Of a DNA stretch of 64,000 nucleotides, positions 13,771 through 27,200 are shown in pieces. Positions within the stretch are counted from its first letter, which is position 1. Every line of letters begins with the position of its first letter. A model generated the notes under the pieces. The model saw only the letters and a program-made list of their open reading frames with translations. It did no database searches and had not been told where the DNA came from. The translations under genes were made by a program, and so were the position numbers. This stretch comes from Aphis gossypii (lineage: Eukaryota; Arthropoda; Insecta; Hemiptera; Aphididae). The stretch is from the NCBI RefSeq assembly GCF_020184175.1, contig NC_065530.1:61543260-61607259 (forward strand). The letters run 5' to 3'.

Positions 13771-14945
13771 TTTTTCATTTCCCCGTCCTGACCTATATAT
13801 GTTTTTTATACATCTCGTGTCAGATGACTTTTGGGAAATTAACGTAAAACAAACCGAACGCCAACGTACCGAAAACATATTACACACCCTGGGTCTGTTT
13901 GACGGCACACACGATTTCGTGCTCGGGAACACAAAAACATTCATAGTTACCTATTTAATAATAACTGTATTGCAATCATTTTTTTCTTTTTTTTTGTGCG
14001 GGGTAGGTACGCCGATTTTCGGTAAAAATGTTGGATAAAAACGTACACTTCATAATAATAATTGGTTCAGAACAACACGAACCTCTTTTTTTTCTTTTTC
14101 GAACGAGCCAAAGCTTGAAAAAATATTTACGTCCACGAACTTTGTAATGCAAATATGTACAGCCAACTTCAATCAACCCTTATTATGACTATGCACCTTC
14201 TTTTCGTGCTTGTCTTTTTATTTAGGAACGTTTGTCTTAAAAGCATAAGAAAAACACGACCACTTATTTCACCCGAACTGAAAAAATGAATTGTAATATG
14301 TCGAGTACTACAGTATATAATACAGTTGACATGTCCAAAAATTGTATTCGTGGTAAACTCAATATATTTTAACAAAAATTAATTTATTAAAAGTGCATTA
14401 TAAAAATAAAAAAATCTATTTTCACGAGAACACCGAAAATATATTTCAATTTAAGTATTAAATCAATTTTTGAGTAAATTCAGTTGTGAACATGTCATAC
14501 ATTTATATACAAATAGCAGATTCACGTTAAGTTATCAGTAGTTTTGTTAAAAACTTGCTTGTATATCTTTTCAAAGGTCGTTAAATATAATTCGTACGGT
14601 TTGCAGACACGAGCATTTTCGTCTTCTGTGGAAAATAAAATTCTCTATATTTAATTATATTAATATCGATAATATATTATAATTATGTTTTTGGAGTCTG
14701 AAAAAGTATATCAGAGTATCAAAATCAATTGTATATTAGAAAAACTTATAAAACTTTTTTATAACATGTGTTATTTTATTTTTTTTTTTTGTATTCAATA
14801 CACTTTCGCAGTATTTAAGTAAATTCGTGAGTTAGTAAAACGTTGCAACTTAAACGTGTGAATGTGTGTATGTTTACATCTGTGAATACCTACGTCCTAC
14901 ATGTAGTATTTATATTTATATACTAAATAACTCATATCATACGAC
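13771..14945. other. AT-rich non-coding DNA
   Basis: Mostly AT-rich DNA with T runs near 13979 and 14781. Open frames are short or have AT-driven composition. No RNA gene or mobile element was recognised. Confidence 0.55.
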
Positions 14946-15910
14946 AACAATGGATCTCGCACGTACAATCCGGCACGTGGAGTCTTTCCGAGTACCAAGA
15001 CCAAGACCACTACACAATAACGATATAATGAGGTGGGGTGAAAAAAATTACAGTCCGCGTTCATATTTTATATCCCCACAACTCACAATGTTTACCATCG
15101 GCACGTTTCGGGCGTGTAATAGAATTAGTCGCTGTGTATTATTATATTATTTTCGCCAAAAAACGCGAAGGGCGCTTGTGGCCGCCATACGCTGTTTTTC
15201 ACTGTTGCCTCGTAATATGATTGAATTCTCTACTCGCGCTTTATCTCGAGATACACCCTCCTCGGCCAGAAAAGCCGCCAAATGTTTCAGAACTTGAAAG
15301 ATTTCAACAAAAGACGTCGAAGGGAGAGGATTCCTCGCAGGCGTAGGTGTTTTGCGGACCCTCCGGATGTCTGGCGTGCAGGGCCAGCGGGAAAAAAAGA
15401 AACCTAGGGGAAAGTTCGAACAATGGATCGCGCGGTAATCGGGTAAAATGGGAAACTTACAGTCTGTGCCGAAAAAAAAACTATACACATAATATACAAA
15501 GAATTTAATATATATATAAACACACACACAGACTTATACGTATATAATATAGTTATATATTGCAAATATATACGGCCGTTCGCCGATTTGTAAATACATA
15601 TACTACCCGTCGGAAAATCCCACAACGAGCTTGCTCTACCCTTGGCACTAAGAATTTTAATAAACACTGTGCAACGACTACCCTCTGCTCGTATAGGATG
15701 CAGCGTGATGGCGTATTGGCTCGAGGGTTTCGACCTTCGCTGTGTATACCCAAGTAAGGGGATACGCCGAGCGTCTGGGGAAATCGTTAAAAAAGAATGT
15801 AAACGCATTAAGTTCTCGGAGGAGATGTGGCGGGTGCCAAGCGCGATGATATCCCACTCAAGAGTTTCACCTCGAGTGGTTGAGACTTGAGAGCGGTAAT
15901 CGAAGCTTTT
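14946..15910. other. GC-richer island with overlapping frames on both strands
   Basis: The block is visibly GC-richer than its flanks and carries an E-box (CACGTG) near 14974 and several CpG clusters. Besides the small ORF at its left end, a plus-strand frame at 15642-15890 and a minus-strand frame at 15147-15527 are open, with mixed and reasonably protein-like compositions. I see no conserved domain, no splice-bounded series and no repeats. It could be an old coding or retroposed fragment, a transcribed regulatory region, or chance. Confidence 0.3.
14950..15297 (+). CDS. Candidate small ORF, 115 residues, unknown product
   Basis: The ATG sits in a strong start context (CAACAATGG) at the edge of a GC-richer block. 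The frame runs 115 codons to a TGA. The predicted product begins MDLARTIRHVESF, is rich in Arg and basic overall, and has a few hydrophobic patches but no clear signal peptide or membrane span. I recognise no domain. A minus-strand frame of 126 codons overlaps it, which argues that open frames here come from the GC content. It is worth checking against transcript data. It may not be a gene. Confidence 0.13.
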   Translation: MDLARTIRHVESFRVPRPRPLHNNDIMRWGEKNYSPRSYFISPQLTMFTIGTFRACNRISRCVLLYYFRQKTRRALVAAIRCFSLLPRNMIEFSTRALSRDTPSSARKAAKCFRT

Positions 15911-18780
15911 CCGCCCTTCGTATTTTACAGTGTAAGACGATATTCAAAAAAATGTTTCTGTGTTATGTATGGTACGTTCCGCACCAAATGATTCTGAACG
16001 CATCATAAACAATCTATTTTGCGTATGTAAATACGAATTCTCATGTCATTACATGAAAATAGATAGAAGCTGGTACACCCAATGCATAACAATATGTATG
16101 CACATATCGACACCCATTGTTATATTTCATATAAGTAATACGCGTTACTATATAATGTATAATAATAAGTTACTTGGTTTATTTGAAAATTGTTAAATCT
16201 ATTTATTATAGTTAAAATGTAACTAAAATAAACATATTACCTACTATAAGTTTTATTATTTTGATAATTTTAGTATATACCTATGTTCTATTTATTGTGA
16301 TTAAATAAACAATTTTAGAAAATAATTATTCTTTATAAAGTGGATTAAATAATAATATATAATATCAAATCAATGTGTAAGTACTACTCGTCATCTAAAA
16401 ACATAATGCACAGCATTTTCTGTGTTTTTATAACATGATTTAACTATACATTTATACAGACATATTGTATAATATTATTATACATTAATATGTTAGTTGT
16501 AAGTTGTAACTAAATTTGATATAATACGATATTATTGAAGATAGTTAAAAATATTTTTACGTTTATTCTAAATTATATGTATTATATATTATGTAATATA
16601 CATACAAAATAAATATCATCACTTTTTATTGAATTTAATTTAAAATATATTTTTGAATTATTCATACATGTTTAAAAATATGAAGAAAAAAAATTCGTTA
16701 GTAAAAAATAATTAAAAGTTCAATTATAATATAATATTATATGGCTATATATATGGCTATACTTTATGTTCTAGAAAAAATAAACATAAATCATCAGACA
16801 TTTAGTAACTTGTAATTTTAAATATGACTAAGTTACTTTAGATTCCTATATAACTTATAAGTTATAACCAGTTACAACTAAAATCGACCGACATTCCCAT
16901 TTCTGATTGTTAAACACTTATCGAACTGTCATTTTTACAGGCGATACTATCTTATTAGAATCCGAAAATACAATATTGCTAAACGTTATTACTTCTCGGA
17001 ACACGTGTTGTGCAAGACATTATATTATTATGTGTTTGATTCGACGCGACAGCAACAAATAGAAGTCGATCAAATAATGTGTCAATATAATGCGTGTACA
17101 ATGGTACAGCGTCGTGTACGTTTATATTGATGTCAGTTCAGATGTTCTGTCACGAACCCTTCTTAACCCAATTCCACATAAAGTGCATGTGTGTCCGTTC
17201 GTCCGTCCGCCCCTTTTGGACCTGAATCCCAAAAACTAGACAATGCGTTGAATGAAAATAAATTGGGTTCGCATGGGGTACTCCAGATCGCACCGTGTAG
17301 AGCACGCCTACAAACCAATATTACCAATTTGGTCGTTACGGACAAATGTCAACATTAAAATGTATTTCCTTCAGAATGCGAGTCGAGTTCAATTTAACGA
17401 CAAGTGTTTGGTCGCGTTTATCCGTTTTTGTCAATACAATATAATAATAATATATGAGATAGTATGGTGAATAATAATATCAGTGGACACAGTCCGAGCA
17501 ACGAATCCGAAATAATAATAATCATATTTTCAAAATCGTGTTTCGCAGTCTGCTCTGTCGAGGCTGCGAAATGTTCTTTTTCCGAGTCTAATAAATCAAT
17601 ATTAATACGGTGTTTGTACGATGAACTTATTATTATTTTTTCTCCAATTGTCTGTTCGATAGTAACATAACACAATATTTTTCGAAGAAACTGCAGGGTT
17701 TTGTTTAATATCGTATTCTATTTGTCTCCAAATGTTTACGGTGGATACAGATTTTTGTTACGTTATTTCTAGTACATTTGTTTCGAATTACATAAATTGC
17801 ATTTATTTTTCGTCGTAAATTTTGTTCAGCTCCCGTTCGTGTGGTATTGATGATTTTTATTACTAGATCGCTTCTTGGTGTACACCACAAACTGTAAGAG
17901 ATTACTTCAAAAGAAGATAATCTCTAATATTGTCAACATAAGTTTTTAAACGTCAATAACACTGACAAAGCAATCGGGAAACCAGACACGGTTATGAGTA
18001 AAGTTAGACGTAAGACATAATAATATGTTGACATAAAATAATTAAAAATAATACTAATAGTCATTTTGATTATTATATTTTATATTCTACACAGATGACA
18101 TAATCGTTGAAATCGTGAACAGAATTCATATTGACTATAGCGAGAATACAATGCATTTAATAGACAAAACAAATATGAAATAAAAATGGAATGTTTCTGA
18201 CGTTTGGGTGATTAAAAGTTAAAATGCTTCATATATATTTTTTTTTAATGCACCACTGCAGATAAACAACGTCGATCTGGTTATTGAATAATAGTAGACT
18301 TGCGTAATATTACTTTATCGTTCGACCTGCGTAAAAATAAATGCGATTTCCAAATAATACAGTTTTGAAATTAAATCTCTGAATTATATGTACTTCCTTA
18401 ACACGACGTACTTTACGATTCATACACGAGTATTCAATAAGTAAACTATTATTAAACCTTAACGTGTTTCGCAACGATTGTGATAGGAGATAGGTTTCGT
18501 GTTACGGTAAATGATATAAGTACTAAAAAGTGGTTTAAAAATCTTTTCTGTATCGTCGGTGAAACTATTCCAAAATAATATCGCAATTATTATTTTGGTT
18601 ATTATTTGTTCATAAAACAGTTATAACAACAAATACGAATTTCTATGACACTTTTCCATCCGCCGGTTTTCGGTGGCCAAAAACAACAACAATGAAATAA
18701 TAATTTAATAGTGATGTTAATAATAATGATAATAATAGCAATAGTAAGGGTAATAATTCACTGCGAGGTGGTATTCATAA
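15911..18780. other. AT-rich DNA with one exon-like patch
   Basis: Mostly AT-rich. It contains the exon candidate at 16941-17130. A GC-richer patch at 17150-17720 starts with a CCGT-type short repeat (17192-17213). A small palindrome around 16851-16866 reads ATAACTTATAAGTTAT. Frames at 17418-17675 (minus) and 17464-17670 (plus) overlap on opposite strands, and neither can be supported as a gene. Confidence 0.5.
16941..17130 (+). other. Candidate 3'-terminal exon (unproven)
   Basis: A pyrimidine-rich acceptor, CTGTCATTTTTACAG, ends at 16940. Reading from there in one phase the frame stays open for 62 codons to a TGA at 17128-17130, giving a mixed, non-repetitive peptide (for example IAKRYYFSEHVLCK and QQQIEVDQIMCQYNA). 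There is no ATG upstream in frame, so it would have to be spliced on. At this base composition about twenty open stretches of this length are expected in the window by chance, so the signal rests on the acceptor plus composition. I recognise no domain. Confidence 0.12.
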
Positions 18781-19330
18781 TAATAATAATATATATTATT
18801 ATTTACATGAACGCGCGTGGCGGACGATATTGTCGGACATGTCGTCGCCGGGGCTGCGGGAGACGTTTAATTTTGTCGTGCTCGAGACGGAAGTGTCGGC
18901 TTCACATGCGCGGTTTCTGACACGAGTTGTTCTTAACTATCCTGAAGTTATGCTTTGATCCCTTTGCTCTCCACACAATTTTCACTTGGATTAACAATAA
19001 TAATATACAAGCTCCCGGTTCGCCGCCGGAACTTCGTTTAAACTATTTCTTTGATCGTGAAATTCGCTCGGTTGGTATTTTTCGGGCCGACAAAGCTGAC
19101 AGGAGTGGAAAAAATAAATAAATATATATATATATGACTCTGAGACTTATTATGCATTTATGTTGCGCACTTCGCGACCGACTCGAAACTCGCGAGCGTG
19201 ACTTAATTTGGCCAACGACTAAACGATACGCATTTACGGTTGTGGAGTACACGATACACGCAATAATAATCATTAAAAGTCCGCATTGTGCATTTATGAG
19301 CCCGACTGGTCCGATTATATTTTAAACTCT
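18781..19330. other. CpG-richer island
   Basis: GC and CpG rise between AT-rich flanks. Short frames are open on both strands (plus 18711-18920, 18927-19121 and 19134-19325; minus 19043-19273), with Arg/Cys-rich compositions driven by CG-rich words. There is no recognisable motif. Regulatory DNA is the simplest reading. Confidence 0.25.
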
Positions 19331-22300
19331 ATAGAATATCGTTATACCCTTCAACAATAGAGCTTTACTTCAAACAAGTTTTTTAAATATAATTGTATTT
19401 ATTGCATATTACAATTTTGCGTAAATTATGTGCTGCACATAGCATATTGTATGATTGTTGTAACAACATAATTTTATTTCTATATAATATTCTATAGGTA
19501 CTTAAAATGTTTGTGACCATTCAGTGATTTAATATTATATTAATTATAATATTACGTGCACAGAATTAGTGATCTTGTCACGATTTATACCGTAAGACTA
19601 AGAATTAAAACGTATTTTAATGAGATCATGGTGTATCATCAACTGTCGTTATTTATTATTTAAAAATATCATTTCAACTGTGTGTAAAGTTAGATATTAT
19701 GTTCAATAGATTTACGAAGTCAATATATAAATGGTCTAGTATATTGATTAACTATTAAACATATTGTTCATTGTAAAATATTACAGACACTGAACTTTAT
19801 AATATGAATTAAAGCGATACGATTATTATTGTATCAATAATTATTATTAGTCCTTTTATTTGTGAAATAATAATTTAATTATTAGTTAAAATTGGTTTTT
19901 TGATATTGTATACCTAGTGCGTTCAAATTTAAATTTTAGGTAATTTTAATTAGAAATTAGAAATTCTCAGTTCTATATCTATATACTGATTTTCATGTTA
20001 TGAAATATTTAATATATTGTTTAAATAAAACACAATGCCATTGATTTTGAAAAAATTAAATATACTTTTTGATATAAAATAAAAGCGTACTCCTATAATG
20101 TATTTAAATATAGGTATTTGATTTTAATAAATATAAAATTAAAGAACAAATTAAGTGTGATAATATTTAAAAATGATTTACAAGTTTATTTATTTCAAAC
20201 ATTTAGTGTGTTCTAAATTTAGATCTTTTAAAATACAATATCATGGGATTTAGACAATTTTCACCCTATTATACGTTCGATTGTCACAAGGATAATATAA
20301 ATCTATTTATTATTAAACTCCTTACAAAATGCATAAACATATTATCGGTGAACACTTTTGTGTTTTCTATTATGTGATTTAAAATACGTTTTAACGATTT
20401 GTGAGCATATCAAATATATAGGACACAGCTGATGTGAACCCATCGAATGTAAAGCAATTTAAACGTTTTGCTAATCTCACCATACGCATGTCCAACAATA
20501 TACATCTGTCAATCGCGTACACTTTACAAAAATCGTTTAATAGTATTTCTATTCAGAATCCTTTAGACAATTTTAAAGTATTAAAAAGGATATGATAGTC
20601 GAATGTGTCTCCAGGGTCCAGTAGTCCGCATAGGATTATATTGTTATGTAATAATATAGAATATATATATATATATATATATAATATATAGTATATATAT
20701 TATATACATGTATATAATATCATCTACTGTAATAAATGTATCAATATCTGCACTGCAAAATACATGATGTAATCATGTTAATATATTTTGGAAAAATTTA
20801 TCATCCAAAAATTGTATACACTATACTTTAGAAAATATAAAACCTGTGTGATTATAAGATTTTTGGAATATAAATTGACCATATCAATTTGTTATGAAAT
20901 TAAATGTACACCAATTAGAATGATCAACGTTTACCTATAACATTTAATAATATAGTGTATTTGTAATAATATTAAGCACATACCGTTTAAGATTACAATA
21001 ATAGTTATTATTTTTAATACAAAAATAATAATATTATAGGTATTATACGTATTATAGTTATTATAGTATAGTATTGAATAACAATTGAAAGTTAAATACT
21101 GCTTATAAGGTACCTAGACAGTGTTTTTTTTTCAATAAAAACTCAAAAATTCAATTAATTTTAAAATAGAAATTCATAGGTTTAGCTATGATGTTCTTGG
21201 GTTTTTCAATTCGGATATTATACTTTTTATGTTTCCCTTGCTGTCAAATATATATTTTTTTTTCATTCACTTGGCATAAAAACATGTTTCGGGTAAGCTA
21301 GTCTCTTTAAAGTAAAAAAAAATAATAATAACGAAATTGAGTATAAGCAAATTTAGGTTATTTATTTTAATAAACGGGCGAAGCACGCAATAAACACAAA
21401 TCCATCATAAAAACGTCATATATTCTTGTATAAAAACGATAAAAACCGTTTATTAAAACTCAGAGTTGTCTCCAAATCGATTTTTATTATTTGTGTAGTA
21501 TTTTATCGAAAAAATGAACAAAAGTATAATCAAACAATATTAGCTTCTTAGCTATTTTTGTTTTATAAATATGAGATTATTTATGAAAATAATAAAATCA
21601 ATATTTTTATAAAGATATTCAATCGATAATTTGGAGCTGAAATTGGTATTTGCACTAAATTAGTATTCTTGAAAGTGTTAGGTTTAGTATAATAGATTGA
21701 TTTCACTTTTTTTTAAATGTAGTATCATGGTGGTCGAGAGCCGTGCTTGTTTTACATATACTTTATTATGTATGTTTATTTTATATTGTGCAATAAAAAC
21801 ATTTATAACGGTTTGTGAATGATAAGGCAAAAAAGTGAAGCTGTGCTGACACTGTTTATGGAATACTATTAGGTATATGTAGGTCTAACTACAGTTATAT
21901 GCAATGACAATATTATTACCTATAGTAAATTCTACTGTAAATTCCACACATAATTATTATTTTTAGTCTAAAAAACCTCGCAAAACAAATAAAATAAATA
22001 AATATATACCTGTTTTATAATAGAAAGTTTCTAGATCTCATTCGTGAACTGTGTGTTTGTCAATTAGTGATGACAGCTTACTTAACCGCAGTTTATTACT
22101 TTATAGTTAGAATACGATCATTGATCTCGTTGAACAAGGCAACACGTTCAAAATAATTTTCTAAACTAGGCTCAGTTATTTTTCCCGAGATAAAAATCTG
22201 GTATTAGTCGGTAATACTATTATATCCAATTACAGAAAATTATCATGAACGATCGTGTACTAAAATATACACGAATACAAATTCATAACCGATTTCTGTT

Positions 22301-22480
22301 TACAATTATTGTGACGTGCTAGAACATACGAGTTTAATGGTTTTTTTTCTTTTGAGGTATAACCACCATTTCAAATTAACAAATATAACGAGCGTACCGT
22401 GATATAATCATAATCGTGTAATATATAGTAAAGCTTAGAGAAAATAATATTGTTATGCTTAAATTATTATTATATTTTCA
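19331..22480. other. AT-rich desert, no gene seen
   Basis: Very AT-rich DNA with dense stops in all frames. It contains the (AT)11 tract at 20661-20682 and further AT words to about 20720. A GGGCGAAGC word at about 21376-21385 resembles the 3' portions of some insect retroposons, but the flanks do not let me define an element. Confidence 0.6.
20661..20682. repeat. (AT)11 microsatellite
   Basis: Eleven perfect AT units, followed by an imperfect AT/TA block that extends to about 20720. Confidence 0.85.
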
Positions 22481-22990
22481 CTTTGAACACGTTGTAGATC
22501 ACACACTTACGTATTCGACTGTAGAGTAGCCGTGGCTGTGTACGATGTAATATCGTTAAAGTGCTTTCGGAAAAACGATTTAAAAACAGAAACAACAAAA
22601 AAAAAAAAAAACACTGGTGCAAAAAAGGAACATGAGACCGACTTGAGTAGGCCCGGGCGAAGTGCAGCCGTGGTAAATCTCATAATCGCACGCCCCCGCG
22701 TAAAAGCAGTGTCAAATGGTGCACGGACGAAAGTATCTAACGTCACGTGGGATTTCCAGCAACGCGTCGCATTATGTTTCGCTTCGTCCCTCTCGAGGTC
22801 ACCAGTGATGAGGAATAAAATAGAAAAAATAAGAAAAATAAATATACAGCAACTGTTGACGAATTGGTGGTTTCATTTTTCGGACATTTTGTCGTTAATA
22901 ACACAGCTGTCCGCACCAAAGTCTTATTTTTATTCGTACGTCACACAGTTATATTTTCAAGGCTACTTTAACGAATTTTTGCGATCATCA
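22481..22990. promoter_or_regulatory. GC-richer island with TFE/USF-type E-box and divergent open frames
   Basis: The block holds GTCACGTGGG at 22743-22752, an extended E-box of the type bound by bHLH-zip factors (USF/TFE/Mitf class), a CTCTCGAG word near 22790 and an A15 run at 22597-22611. A plus-strand frame of 154 codons (22532-22996) crosses the A15 run and has no motif. On the minus strand an 80-codon frame ends exactly at a good donor-like site (ATAC followed by GTAAGTG near 22511). A transcription start region read on the minus strand would fit, but this is inference. Confidence 0.25.
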
Positions 22991-25900
22991 TTCTGATTGC
23001 TTATTATTAAAAGTACGGGTACTGGGTAGACAGCACAAAGGCAAACTTAATAATAACATTATTAACACAATTTACCTTAAATTAAAATTTAAAGTGAAAA
23101 CAAAAATTGTACATATAAGTGTCAAATATATGTCATTACTCATTATTAATTAGGTTACTGTAATAGCTGTATTAAATTTTAATTCAACAATATATTATTT
23201 ATAATCATAAATAATGATGCATTGATAAATACAGGTACAAAAAAAATAGAAAACTACTTATAAATGAATTGCTTTCTGTTTTAGAATACAAATATTACAA
23301 GCCAAACTATATTAATAACAGCTCATCAATGTCAGAATTCTAATTGTTAGGTACTAATAAAAAAACAGGTCGAATAAAATCGAAATTGTAACATTGATGC
23401 AGAACGACGAATGACCGGAATGTATTGTTAATTGTTATACAGTAGGCAAATTGATTAGGAAAAAAAAACACCTAAACGCTTTCGAGTTTCAGTTGACCGA
23501 GAAGAATATTATGGGAAAAAAACGGCACTAAGCAGAAACTTGTACGCTGCATCAAAGTTTTAATTCATTATCCGATAAATTTCAGATTTTTTATGTTAAG
23601 TTAACTGTCTGCAGGCTCAAAAATTAAAATTATGCTCATTCTTCTTTAAGCGTCCCATTCATCTCCGTAACATGTATACTATACGATATAAATATTATTA
23701 TCAATGGAAAACTTGCAAAGAACTCGTTTTCCAGAATTCGTATTGATTTAAATTGTGCTTAGCTACTTCTTTTTACCTCCAGACCGGCTTGTGGCGTGCT
23801 ACAGAAAACTAGAGCTGGTTGGAGCTGAGTTATTTTGACATATTATAATTGATAGCAGTCATTATCACATTAGTCGATCTATAATATCGAAATGCTAGTT
23901 TGATTGCAATTTTCCAATCGAATCAATAAATTAGTATTTAGAGTTTTTGTAAAATTAAACAAAACCATATTGTTTAAAAATAATTTCTTACGAAGACGTG
24001 TAACAATTTATGATTCTATTATATTCACGAAACTATACATTTAAGACAGATTAACATTTCTGATAAAGCAAACATGTTTATTTTCACTTTTATATGTTTA
24101 CAACACTAACAGAGAGTGACATACTCTTTAAGGATAGCAGGTACAATAAACGTGTCCAAAATTATTATGATATCCGGGTTTCCGTATCTATATAGATTAT
24201 GTAAAATTACTTTTTCCCGGCCTCATTTTAAAAACATTTATGACAAAAATCACTGTAATACTATCTTGAACACGATTTTGACGAAAATTACACGGCCAAC
24301 ATTACAGCCTCGTTTTTTCTGGTAACTGGTTAACTGGTAACTGAAGCTCAAGTGCACTTCGCAATTCGCATAGGTACATACATTACGTTCACAACGTATG
24401 TACACAATTAAATTATTAATCGAGGTAGATACGTTTTTCCGAGGATGTACGCATACTCTATAGTACACGGTATTAGGTAATGACGTTATTTGTGCCGGAT
24501 TTGCCTCTCTGAACACCACTATAGTCGCGTATCTCTATATATGGGTAAGTACATAAGTACCATTTCATATAATATATACAATAGTGGTCAATGGTCATAT
24601 TATATACGCACATACAAATAATTGGTTGGGAATCGCGTGAGCCGCGACACCAAAACACTATGCGATAAGTAATATAATAATTTATTATTATTATTATTCG
24701 GTCTTTTATTTTTATTTCTAATACACTCGCGAGGATATCTCATTAGCGCACGCAAAGTCTGTCAAGTGGTGAGTTTATTATTTTACCTTAGGGTGCGCCA
24801 ACTGCATAATATACCCGGTGTGAATTATTATTGTCGGACTTAAAAAGTCTACGCACACTACGATGCATATATCGTACATTGGTAAATATATAAATAAATG
24901 TATAGGTAAATAAGGTTTGCTCCAACGTCAGTTCTTTATTAACTCTTCTCCCTCGCACCACCACGTCTTCCACCGCCGACAACAATACATAATTGTGTTT
25001 TTAACTGTCAGTCTTTAAAGTCGTACGTACGTATATATCGCGGTACAATTTAAAATTATAATATATGCGAGGGACCCCGCTGTGATGTAAGGGTACGTTT
25101 TCAAAAATAATAACTATTGGAATTATTAATATATTTTCCAAGCGACGTTTGGATCGGTACCTGTGTTTCAGTTAGGTATGTTTATTGGTTTACGGTTTTG
25201 CCCCCCCGGGCAAATAATATAATATAATATGTCCCGAGAAAATAAATAAAAATTATTCGTTTGCGCGGTGAACCCTCTTAAAACGATTTTTTCCTATTTA
25301 GTAAGAAAAAAAAACTAAATCCTTCACCCTTTTATACCGTATGTATATTACCTATACAACAATATTATAGATGTGTAGTTATTACCGTCTGAATATTTCG
25401 TTTTAAGCGGTTACCGCGCGCATACCGTGTGATTTATTATTTATCTTCTCGCAAACCGTTTAAAAAAATCCAAGCATTTTATAGCTGTAGATATTAGTTG
25501 CCGAAAACTAAATAATATTAACCCAAACGGTAATTTCATTTTAAAATAAAATCACATTAACTTGGGTATGCGATAACTGTTTCAATTATTATACCTGCAA
25601 TAAAAACAAATCTAATTTCGATCTTAATTTCGTTCCGCGAACGATTTTAATTTGAATTTGGTACCTATTTTTTTTTAACTATTATTTCGGGCGTACTATG
25701 TATATATCTATATATATGCGCGCACAAACGAGTTGTCGTTAAACGTGCAAATTAGAGTCAGTATCGAATTCGACATACGACACATTCAACGGATGGAATC
25801 GATCGTACCTGATATATATATATTATACAAATACACGCTTAATAAATATAGGTATATAGCATGGTAATGAACTAACCCTTTTCTGCCGAAATTACGCTTA

Positions 25901-26280
25901 ACCATCAAACCAAACTGTGTCTTCATTCCATCGATAAACAGTTTGATTTTCCTCCATTACACGTGATGATAAATAATATATTATACGAAAGTGTTATTTT
26001 AATTCCAAGGTGTCCAAGGCGTAAAAATATTACGAATTTTCAATACTATTGCGGGTAACTTATTAGTGAATAAATCAAAACATCATAATTGTGTGAAAAT
26101 CAGAATAAAATCTAGAAATAAAGTCGTATACCTAGTGGAAAGTTCGTAGCTTAAAACTAGTATTCCTGCAGACGGCTAGTACATGATACACTGATGGTAA
26201 TAACTAATAAGTATTTAACAAATAATATGTACGAATGTAGGTTCTGCACGTCAATTAGTTATAAAATAAGCGTAAAAATT
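22991..26280. other. AT-rich DNA with mild CpG patches, no gene seen
   Basis: AT-rich DNA with slightly GC-richer patches near 24250-24380, 24940-24990 and 25020-25090. A short imperfect inverted repeat (CTCCA-ACC-GCT type arms near 23780-23793 and 23811-23825) could form a small hairpin. A donor-like GTGAGT follows AAGTG near 24768, but no supporting exon is visible. No RNA gene was recognised. Confidence 0.5.
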
Positions 26281-27200
26281 TATTTATAACAAATTACACT
26301 CGTGCGCCTGACGTCACCGATCCGACGACGACAATGTAACAGTCACGGTTCATTTTATTTAACCCACAAATAAAAGTAATAATAATAATGATACTATTAT
26401 CGTAACACACGGTCGTATCGTATCATATATATATACATAGAAATGGATATAATACAAGTCGTGTTTGACGTGCAATTAAAAAACATCCATCAAAGCGCGA
26501 TTGTGTTGTGTGTGTGTGAGGTCAAGTCTCAGCGCGTAAACACAAAAGGGATGATGCACACTCGGATACACGCCGATAATACGACTCTTGTCAGTCGCGA
26601 CTCTGACGAGCCGCACCGCGGGAATCTCCCTCGACGCGTCGCCGTCGTCGTCGGAGAAGGGCTGTCAAATTTTCTCGACATAATATGGTCGAAATCCCGC
26701 GCGCGACTGCGTGTGAGTCCCGCCGACGTGTGATCACGACACACGACCGTGTGGAATTCTCTCCTCTCGTTTATAACCCAATATCGCCATCGCGGCAGAG
26801 CGTTTAGATACATAATATTATTGTATATATTATTATTATTATAATACGTTATAACGGTCTCGTACGCACAGTATAATAGTACAACAGCAGTGTGTAATGA
26901 TGATAAAAACTCGTATAATATTATATACTATTATTATATATTTTTAAGACGGAACGGCGGCCCACCCGGCAGCAGATGTGCAAGACCCGACAATGACGAT
27001 TATTCTTCTCGCGTTTCCATCTCCCTCGCACACGATGTTCTTTATTACATTATTATTATTGTTATTCTGTGGCTAGTTTTTCACCGTTTTCGTCCGTAGA
27101 TTGGCCAGACCGCAATAACAATATAACGAGACCCACGTCGTCGTCGTCGTCGTCGTCGACTCGTAGCCGGTAGATGGCGAAAACGTCGGAATGGAACCAT
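26281..27200. promoter_or_regulatory. CpG-dense island with full CRE palindrome
   Basis: A CpG-dense block carrying a perfect TGACGTCA (26309-26316), the full palindromic CREB/ATF site, near its left edge, then CG-rich words and a CGT microsatellite (27136-27158). Open frames of 94-96 codons lie on both strands over 26443-26813, overlap, and have Arg/Ser/Thr-rich compositions explained by CGA/TCG words. This is best read as regulatory or promoter DNA. No transcript start can be fixed from sequence alone. Confidence 0.3.
27136..27158. repeat. CGT trinucleotide microsatellite
   Basis: About seven and a half perfect CGT units within the CpG island. Read on the minus strand the repeat would encode a short Arg run in the frame at 27081-27281, but no gene is evident. 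Confidence 0.85.

Noticed and set aside
17192..17213. Short CCGT-type repeat like the start of some insect retroposon tails.
   Set aside because: Only a few imperfect units; downstream sequence does not define an element.
21376..21385. GGGCGAAGC word found in some insect retroposon tails.
   Set aside because: A nine-base match without supporting flanks.
22532..22996. 154-codon plus-strand open frame.
   Set aside because: Crosses an A15 run, GTG start, no recognised domain, no splice signals that frame it.
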